A stretch of DNA of 27,763 nucleotides, taken from Bacteroidota bacterium (lineage in GTDB: Bacteria; Bacteroidota; Bacteroidia; Flavobacteriales_F; PHOS-HE28). The notes under the pieces are model-generated. The model saw nothing but the letters and a program-made list of their open reading frames with translations. It did not search any database and was not told the DNA's origin. The stretch lies in contig CAUJFM010000344.1 of assembly GCA_963169595.1 (NCBI GenBank), forward strand, positions 1 through 27,763, written 5' to 3'. The translations under genes were made by a program, and so were the position numbers. How positions within the stretch are numbered: the stretch's first letter is position 1; each line of letters begins with the position of its first letter. This document shows, piece by piece, positions 22,753 to 27,763 of the stretch.

Positions 22753-24281
22753 TGGCCAGGGTAATGCGCATTCCCTTGGGGTGCATGGCCGTGCTTCTGG
22801 CCGGGACCATCACAGCCCAGCTGGACAGCATCGCCCTGAACTATGCGGCCTCCATCACGGAGGAGGACCTCCGGACCCATCTGACCATCCTGGCCAGCGA
22901 TGACTATCAGGGACGGGATACCGGGAAGGAGGGCCAGAAGATGGCCGCGGCCTACCTGCGCCAGGCCTTCGAGCGGATGGGCATACCGCCGATCCCGCCG
23001 CACCAGGCTCCCGATCTGGTGGACGGCTACTTCCAACCCTTCGAACTGATCGAGGAGCGTATTGGTGGCCTGGATGTGGTCAGCCACAAGGACACCCTGA
23101 CCTTCCTGAACGAGCTGTTCTACTTCAATGAACAGCTGGTGGAAGACCTGCCCGTGAGCGCGCTTACCTACATGGGGAAGGTCAAGGACCTCACTGCAAG
23201 CACCAAGGTTGCTGCAGGGGCCAAGGCCTTCCTGTTCTCCGGTGCCGGTCTGCCTGCGGATATCAGCGCCATGGTCCCATTGCGGCTCACCATGGATTGG
23301 GCCCGTAAAGTGGAGGCCCAAGTGGTGGTGGTGGTGATGGATGACCTCTCTGTGCTGATGCGGGAAATGAAGCATGCCGTGGGTGGAGCGCGCATGCGGT
23401 TGGCGGAACAAGCCAAGGGCGAAGTGAAGATCAAGATGCAAGGCACCCAGTTGTTGCTGGTGGACCGCGATCATGTGGATGCCCTCCTGGCCAAGGGTCG
23501 CTTCTCCAAGCTGCAGCGCGCCAAGGCCGGGAAGAAGGTCCCCGCAGCGTTCACGGTGCGGTCGCGCCCACAGCAGCAGCGGGTGGTGAGCGAGAACGTG
23601 CTGGCCTTCATCGAGGGCACCGATCGCAAGGAGGAGGTGGTGGTGATCACCGCGCACTATGACCACGTGGGCGTGGAGGACGGCGTGGTGTTCAACGGCG
23701 CGGATGATGATGGCAGTGGCACCGTGGCCCTGCTGGAGATCGCCCAGGCCTTTGCCAAGGCCAAAGCGGCCGGCCATGGCCCCCGGCGCAGCGTCCTGGT
23801 GATGCCGGTGAGCGGCGAGGAGAAGGGGCTGCTCGGTTCACGCCATTACAGCGAGAACCCGGTCTTTCCGCTGGAGAACACCGTGGCGGACCTGAACATC
23901 GACATGATCGGCCGCTTTGACAGCGTGCACGCCACCTCGGCGCCCTATGTGTACGTGATCGGCAGCGACCGACTGAGCACCGAGCTGCATGCGGTGAACG
24001 AGGAGGCCAACCGGCTGTACGTGGGGCTGGACCTGGACTACACCTTCAATGCCCCCGATGATCCCAATCGGTTCTACTACCGGAGCGACCACTACAACTT
24101 CGTGCGGAAGGGCGTGCCCAGCATCTTCTATTTCAGCGGGGTGCACGAGGATTATCACCAGCCGGGTGACGATGTGGAGAAGATCCGTTTCGACCTGTTG
24201 CGGCAGCGTACCCTGCTGGTGTTCCACACGGCCTGGTCGCTGGCCAACCGGGAAGGTCGCGTCACTGTGGACAAGCCCTGA
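22752..24281 (+). CDS. Secreted M28 family zinc aminopeptidase
   Basis: Protein of 509 aa from the ATG in the TGATG overlap with rpiB; ATGs at 22746 and 22764 are also possible. A signal peptide is seen (RIPLGCMAVLLAGTITAQ). The mature part starts with the M28 entry region HLTILASDDYQGRDTGKEG and has a middle insert (about 85-280) that may contain a degenerate PA domain. The zinc site is TAHYDHVG (His302), GADDDGSGT (Asp318), SGEEKGLLGS (Glu356/Glu357), NIDMIG (Asp384) and DYHQPGDD (His469). It is expected to remove N-terminal residues from peptides outside the cytoplasm. It is a different lineage from the M28 enzyme at 9840-11324. Confidence 0.9.
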   Translation: MARVMRIPLGCMAVLLAGTITAQLDSIALNYAASITEEDLRTHLTILASDDYQGRDTGKEGQKMAAAYLRQAFERMGIPPIPPHQAPDLVDGYFQPFELIEERIGGLDVVSHKDTLTFLNELFYFNEQLVEDLPVSALTYMGKVKDLTASTKVAAGAKAFLFSGAGLPADISAMVPLRLTMDWARKVEAQVVVVVMDDLSVLMREMKHAVGGARMRLAEQAKGEVKIKMQGTQLLLVDRDHVDALLAKGRFSKLQRAKAGKKVPAAFTVRSRPQQQRVVSENVLAFIEGTDRKEEVVVITAHYDHVGVEDGVVFNGADDDGSGTVALLEIAQAFAKAKAAGHGPRRSVLVMPVSGEEKGLLGSRHYSENPVFPLENTVADLNIDMIGRFDSVHATSAPYVYVIGSDRLSTELHAVNEEANRLYVGLDLDYTFNAPDDPNRFYYRSDHYNFVRKGVPSIFYFSGVHEDYHQPGDDVEKIRFDLLRQRTLLVFHTAWSLANREGRVTVDKP

Positions 24282-25544
24282 TCAGGGAGCGATCTGGGCC
24301 GTGGCCGTGCCTTCGTTGATCAGGCCTTCGATATAGCCCTCCAGGTCCCGCTTGTAGGCCTCATAGTGGCGGCCTGTTCCCGGGCCATAGAAGCCGGTGC
24401 GGATGCGCTTCACCTTGCCATCGCGCCCCACGAAGATGCACGTGGGGTAGCTCATCACATGGTCCAGGAAGGGCAGTTTGCGGGCCGCTTCCTCCTTGGA
24501 GGCCGAACCGCCATACAGGATCGGGTAGCGTACCTGCAGGGTGCTCTGGTAGCGCTTCAGGGCCTGCTGTGCACGTGCGGGATCATCGTACTTCTCAAAG
24601 GCCACGGCCAGCACCTCCAACCCGCGCTCGTTGTACTTGGCGTGCAGTTCGTTCAGCAGCCGTGTCTCATCCACACAGTTCGGGCACCAACTGCCCATGA
24701 TCTGCACCATCAGGGGCTTGCCGCGGAAGCGTTGATCGGCGGACGAGACCATGTTCCCATCGGTGTCCGGGAAGCGCAGGTCGATCATGGTGTGGCCCTC
24801 CCGCAGGAAGGTGAGCGAATCCGGGTCGCGCAGGTGGAAATCCGGGTTGCGCACGGCCACCCAGGGCTCCTGCCAGTGCGTGCCGCTGAAGAACCGGCCA
24901 TGCAGGCTGTCGCCCACCAGCTGCGCCGCGAACAGGAAGGCATGCGAGCCATCGAAGCACGAGAGCAGGAGCGAATCCTGATGCACCTGCCCCTCCAGGA
25001 AGCGGTAATCGCCCGTTTCGGTCATGAAAGTGCCCGTGGCCCGACCGTCCGCGTGCTGTTCGAACTGGCCGATGGCGTTGTAGGCATCCGGTGTTCCCCG
25101 GCTGAAACGGACCTCCCAGGTTCCTGCGATCGGTGCCGCGCCATCGCTGGGCCCCGGGAACCGATGGGTGAGACCTGCCTTGGCCACAAAGGGGATGCGG
25201 TAATCGGGTCCCTTCAGGTAGTTGTGCCAGTGCCCCTCGATGAGCGAGTCGTTTCGCACAATACCCCGGAACTCGGAATCGTAGAGCGGCATGCGTGCCA
25301 CGAGCGTGTCGTGGTGCAGCTGCACTTCATCCACCCGGATGTGCTCAGTGCCGTTGTGGATGTGCATGCTCCATGTCCCGCTGTCGCTGCCAGCGAGCTC
25401 GAAACTGAAGGGCAGGATGCGGTCCTGCATGGAGAGCTCCATGCGCCAGGTGCCCGTGCGAGGCTCGGCGCTGGGCTGCGGGCTGGTCCACGCACACGCA
25501 CTGAGCAGTGTGGCGGGAAGGATCAAGTACAGGAAATGACGCAC
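24282..25544 (-). CDS. TlpA-family thioredoxin-fold lipoprotein
   Basis: Protein of 420 aa. The N-terminus carries a lipoprotein signal, LPATLLSAC, with Cys17 as the lipidation site. Two related beta-rich domains follow, at about 30-130 and 138-232, each beginning GTW. The thioredoxin-like domain (about 250-415) holds the redox motif WCPNC (Cys287, Cys290), a cis-Pro site in SYPTCIFVGRDG, and a helix VDETRLLNELHAKYN. It should act as a periplasmic or outer-membrane-attached thiol-disulfide reductase, as in ResA/TlpA proteins. It is convergent with the M28 peptidase, the two stop codons directly abutting. A -7-like TAACATTG sits at 25564-25571. Confidence 0.88.
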   Translation of the reverse strand: MRHFLYLILPATLLSACAWTSPQPSAEPRTGTWRMELSMQDRILPFSFELAGSDSGTWSMHIHNGTEHIRVDEVQLHHDTLVARMPLYDSEFRGIVRNDSLIEGHWHNYLKGPDYRIPFVAKAGLTHRFPGPSDGAAPIAGTWEVRFSRGTPDAYNAIGQFEQHADGRATGTFMTETGDYRFLEGQVHQDSLLLSCFDGSHAFLFAAQLVGDSLHGRFFSGTHWQEPWVAVRNPDFHLRDPDSLTFLREGHTMIDLRFPDTDGNMVSSADQRFRGKPLMVQIMGSWCPNCVDETRLLNELHAKYNERGLEVLAVAFEKYDDPARAQQALKRYQSTLQVRYPILYGGSASKEEAARKLPFLDHVMSYPTCIFVGRDGKVKRIRTGFYGPGTGRHYEAYKRDLEGYIEGLINEGTATAQIAP

Positions 25545-25629
25545 GAGGTCCGGTGAATGAGGCCAATGTTAGGACTTCAGCCCCGCGATGCATGGCACCG
25601 ATGGGCGAAGGATTGCGATCCAAACCCGC

Positions 25630-27189
25630 TCAGAGGTCGAACTTGATGCCCTGTGCGAGCGGGAGCTTGGTGCCGTAATTGATCGTGTTGGTCTGCCGGC
25701 GCATGTAGGCCTTCCAGGCATCGCTGCCGCTCTCGCGACCACCACCGGTCTCCTTCTCACCACCGAAGGCCCCGCCGATCTCGGCCCCGCTGGTGCCGAT
25801 GTTCACGTTGGCGATGCCGCAATCGCTGCCGGCCGCGCTCAGGAAGCGCTCGGCTTCGCGCAGGTCCAGCGTCATGATGGCGCTGCTCAGGCCCTGCTTT
25901 ACGTTGTTCTGGATGGCCACCGCCTCATGGATGTCACCGCTGTAGCGCAGCAGGTACAGGATCGGCGCGAAGGTCTCCTCCTGCACGATCGCCATGTCCG
26001 GCGTGGCCTCCACCACGGCGGGCTTCACGTAGCAGCCGCTCTCATAGCCGGCACCGGTCAGCACACCGCCTTCCACGGCCAGCTTGCCGCCCTGTGCTTT
26101 CGCGGCCTCCAGGGCCTTCAGGTACATGTCCACCGCGGCCTTGTCGATCAGCGGACCTACGTGGTTCTGCTCGTTGAGGGGGTCGCCGATGCGCAGCTGG
26201 CCATAGGCCTTCACCAGCTTCTGCTTGAAGGCGTCATACACATTGTCGTGGATGATGAGGCGGCGCGTGCTGGTGCAACGCTGGCCGGCGGTTCCCACCG
26301 CGCCGAACACGCAGCCGATGAGGGACATGTCCAGGTCGGCCTTGTCGCTGATGATGATGGCGTTGTTGCCGCCCAGCTCCAGCAGGGAACGGCCCAGCCG
26401 CTCACCCACGGCGGCGCCCACGGCCTTGCCCATGCGTGTGCTGCCCGTGGCGCTCACCAGTGGGATGCGGGTGTCGTGGCTCATCCACTCCCCTACTTCA
26501 CGCCCACCGTTGATGATGCTGCTCACGCCCTCGGGTACGCCGTTGCGCTTGAACACCTCGGCGGTGATGTGCTGGCAGGCGATGCTGCACAGCGGCGTTT
26601 TCTCGCTGGGCTTCCACAGGGTGACATCGCCGCAGACCCAGGCCAGGGCGGTGTTCCAGCTCCATACGGCCACCGGGAAGTTGAAGGCCGTGATGATGCC
26701 CACCAGGCCGTAGGGATGCCACTGCTCGTACATGCGGTGGTCCGGGCGTTCGCTGTGCATGGTGAGGCCGTGCAACTGGCGGCTCAGTCCCACTGCGAAG
26801 TCGCAGATGTCGATCATCTCCTGCACCTCGCCCAGGCCCTCCTGGTAGCTCTTGCCCATTTCATAGCTCACCAGCTTGCCCAATTCGGCCTTGTGCTTGC
26901 GGAGCTCCTCGCCCAACTGGCGCACCACCTCACCGCGCTTGGGGGCAGGCCAGGTGCGCCATTCCACAAAGGCCTTCTGCGCCGTGGCGATGACCTGTTC
27001 ATACTCGGCTTTGCTGGCGCTGTGCACAGTGCCCACCAAGGCACCATCCACCGGGCTGTGGCTTTCGAGCACGTTCCCTTCCCCCTTCAGCCAGTTGCTG
27101 CCGGTGGACACACCGCTGTTGGTCTCGTTCACGCCGAGCTTGCGGAGGATGTCGGCGATCTGGTTGGCGGGCATGGTCATCGTGCTCAT
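25630..27189 (-). CDS. amaB: ALDH7-type aldehyde dehydrogenase (probable alpha-aminoadipic semialdehyde dehydrogenase)
   Basis: Protein of 519 aa. The NAD-dependent aldehyde dehydrogenase core is complete: oxyanion Asn170 in GIITAFNFPVAVW, NAD-binding Lys in LWKPSEKTPL, GSTRMGKAVG, general base Glu271 in LLELGGNNAIII, catalytic Cys305 in TAGQRCTSTRR, and EETFAPILYL. The C-terminal GGEKETGGGRESGSDAW and MRRQTNTINYG are hallmarks I associate with the ALDH7/antiquitin group, which oxidises alpha-aminoadipic semialdehyde in lysine breakdown. No other lysine genes are in the window, so the substrate is inferred from subfamily only. It has its own promoter at 27210-27240. Confidence 0.9.
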   Translation of the reverse strand: MSTMTMPANQIADILRKLGVNETNSGVSTGSNWLKGEGNVLESHSPVDGALVGTVHSASKAEYEQVIATAQKAFVEWRTWPAPKRGEVVRQLGEELRKHKAELGKLVSYEMGKSYQEGLGEVQEMIDICDFAVGLSRQLHGLTMHSERPDHRMYEQWHPYGLVGIITAFNFPVAVWSWNTALAWVCGDVTLWKPSEKTPLCSIACQHITAEVFKRNGVPEGVSSIINGGREVGEWMSHDTRIPLVSATGSTRMGKAVGAAVGERLGRSLLELGGNNAIIISDKADLDMSLIGCVFGAVGTAGQRCTSTRRLIIHDNVYDAFKQKLVKAYGQLRIGDPLNEQNHVGPLIDKAAVDMYLKALEAAKAQGGKLAVEGGVLTGAGYESGCYVKPAVVEATPDMAIVQEETFAPILYLLRYSGDIHEAVAIQNNVKQGLSSAIMTLDLREAERFLSAAGSDCGIANVNIGTSGAEIGGAFGGEKETGGGRESGSDAWKAYMRRQTNTINYGTKLPLAQGIKFDL

Positions 27190-27209
27190 GGGGTTCCGGT
27201 TTGGGGCCG

Positions 27210-27240
27210 CAAAGGTAAGGCCCTCGGCGAGGCGATCAAA
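27210..27240 (-). promoter_or_regulatory. Promoter of the aldehyde dehydrogenase gene
   Basis: Minus strand: TTTG (complement of 27237-27240), 19 bp, TACCTTTG (complement of 27210-27217). This is a full match to the Bacteroidota -33/-7 pattern; the ATG at 27189 follows 20 bp after the -7 element. Confidence 0.8.
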
Positions 27241-27432
27241 GGGATGGGCGGCCGATGGTGGTCTTGGAAGGAGGGTGGATGGCCTGTGGTGCAGTTATGC
27301 ACGTAAGTCGCTGAACGTCAGGTTCGTACAATGACCTCCATAAACGCGCTTTGCGGCCCAGTTCTGTCCTCAATAGGGGTGCCATACCAGCGGATCCTCG
27401 ATAATGCGTCAGAGGCCTCAGAAAGGGCCTTC

Positions 27433-27763
27433 TCAGGGTTCTTTCTTCCTGGCGACGTAAAGGGAACTCGATGTGGGACGGTCCCCGAGAAGGGCGTGGA
27501 GGTTGGACCATGCTCCCATGAGCAGTCCCTTGATCAGGGCCACGGGCATGGAGGCACCCCGGTACTGCTCGCTGAGCAGGGCGATGTAGGGGGCGTCCAT
27601 CCACATCCGGCGGATGGCCACAAGCTCGAAGCCATGTGCCTGCAGGAACCAACGGAGGTCGTCCCGCCGGAAGTGGGACAGGTGTCGGGGCACGTCATAG
27701 GCGGCCCAGTCGTTGCCATAGTGTTGCGCATCCCAGCTTTCGCGGTCGGGCACGGCGATCACC
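27433..27763 (-). CDS. Probable SAM-dependent methyltransferase, C-terminal fragment
   Basis: The last ~109 codons of a gene entering from the right edge. The sequence begins VIAVPDRESWDAQHYG and contains AAYDVPRHLSHFRRDDLRWFLQAHGFELVAIRR. A (Y/W)D-x-PRHL-x-HF segment followed by a helix ending GF-x-hydrophobic is typical of the end of class I methyltransferases of the Methyltransf_23/UbiE-like type, where the client substrate region lies. The SAM-binding glycine motif is outside the window, so the family call is moderate and the substrate unknown. It ends DRPTSSSLYVARKKEP. The 243 bp between it and the dehydrogenase hold the latter's promoter and nothing else I recognise. Confidence 0.7.
   Translation of the reverse strand, partial: VIAVPDRESWDAQHYGNDWAAYDVPRHLSHFRRDDLRWFLQAHGFELVAIRRMWMDAPYIALLSEQYRGASMPVALIKGLLMGAWSNLHALLGDRPTSSSLYVARKKEP

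Noticed and set aside
25588..27306. Long plus-strand open frame (572 codons) opposite the aldehyde dehydrogenase
   Set aside because: Its translation is His/Gly/Val/Leu-rich with no family motif, and the minus strand encodes a complete ALDH with all catalytic residues. It is a by-product of GC-rich codon use.

Overview
The window looks like a chromosomal segment of a GC-rich member of Bacteroidota, most likely Flavobacteriales-like. Evidence: a secreted PKD protein ends in a type IX secretion (T9SS) C-terminal sorting domain; several genes are preceded by the Bacteroidota promoter pattern (TTG, 19 bp, TAnnTTTG); purine-rich Shine-Dalgarno sites are generally absent; a TlpA-type redoxin lipoprotein, a YwqK/MORN-type protein and LytTR signalling genes are present. 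Almost all of it is coding. I see no prophage, insertion sequence, CRISPR array or rRNA.

Left part (1-5485): the 3' end of a superoxide dismutase abuts a convergent PfkB-family kinase; then a tRNA-Asn with promoter and terminator, and a short single-stranded DNA-binding protein (ssb copy 1). Divergent from it is a three-gene operon: ECF sigma factor, an inner-membrane protein with anti-sigma-like N-terminus and beta-barrel-like C-terminus, and a T9SS-exported PKD protein. A second short ssb closes this part. The two ssb genes share a 68-bp upstream block containing helically phased 10-bp repeats, the most striking non-coding signal in the window.

Middle (5727-14174): a tandem universal stress protein; a convergent three-gene signalling operon (YfiR/DUF4154 protein, exported TPR-like protein, HAMP-SpoIIE/PP2C phosphatase); a secreted M28 peptidase; and on the minus strand prs, rplY/ctc, pth and a ferritin.

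Right part (14296-27763): RNase R; a cytoplasmic six-PAS histidine kinase with a LytTR response regulator, downstream of an exported YwqK/MORN-repeat protein; a 427-bp GATC-rich intergenic region; rpiB with a promoter so close to its ATG that the mRNA may be leaderless; a second M28 peptidase; a thioredoxin-fold lipoprotein; an ALDH7-type aldehyde dehydrogenase; and the C-terminus of a probable methyltransferase running off the right edge.

Most likely candidates for undescribed biology are the shared ssb control region, the YfiR-TPR-PP2C module and the sigma / barrel-fused regulator / T9SS cargo operon. All function calls come from reading motifs by eye; no database search was run.
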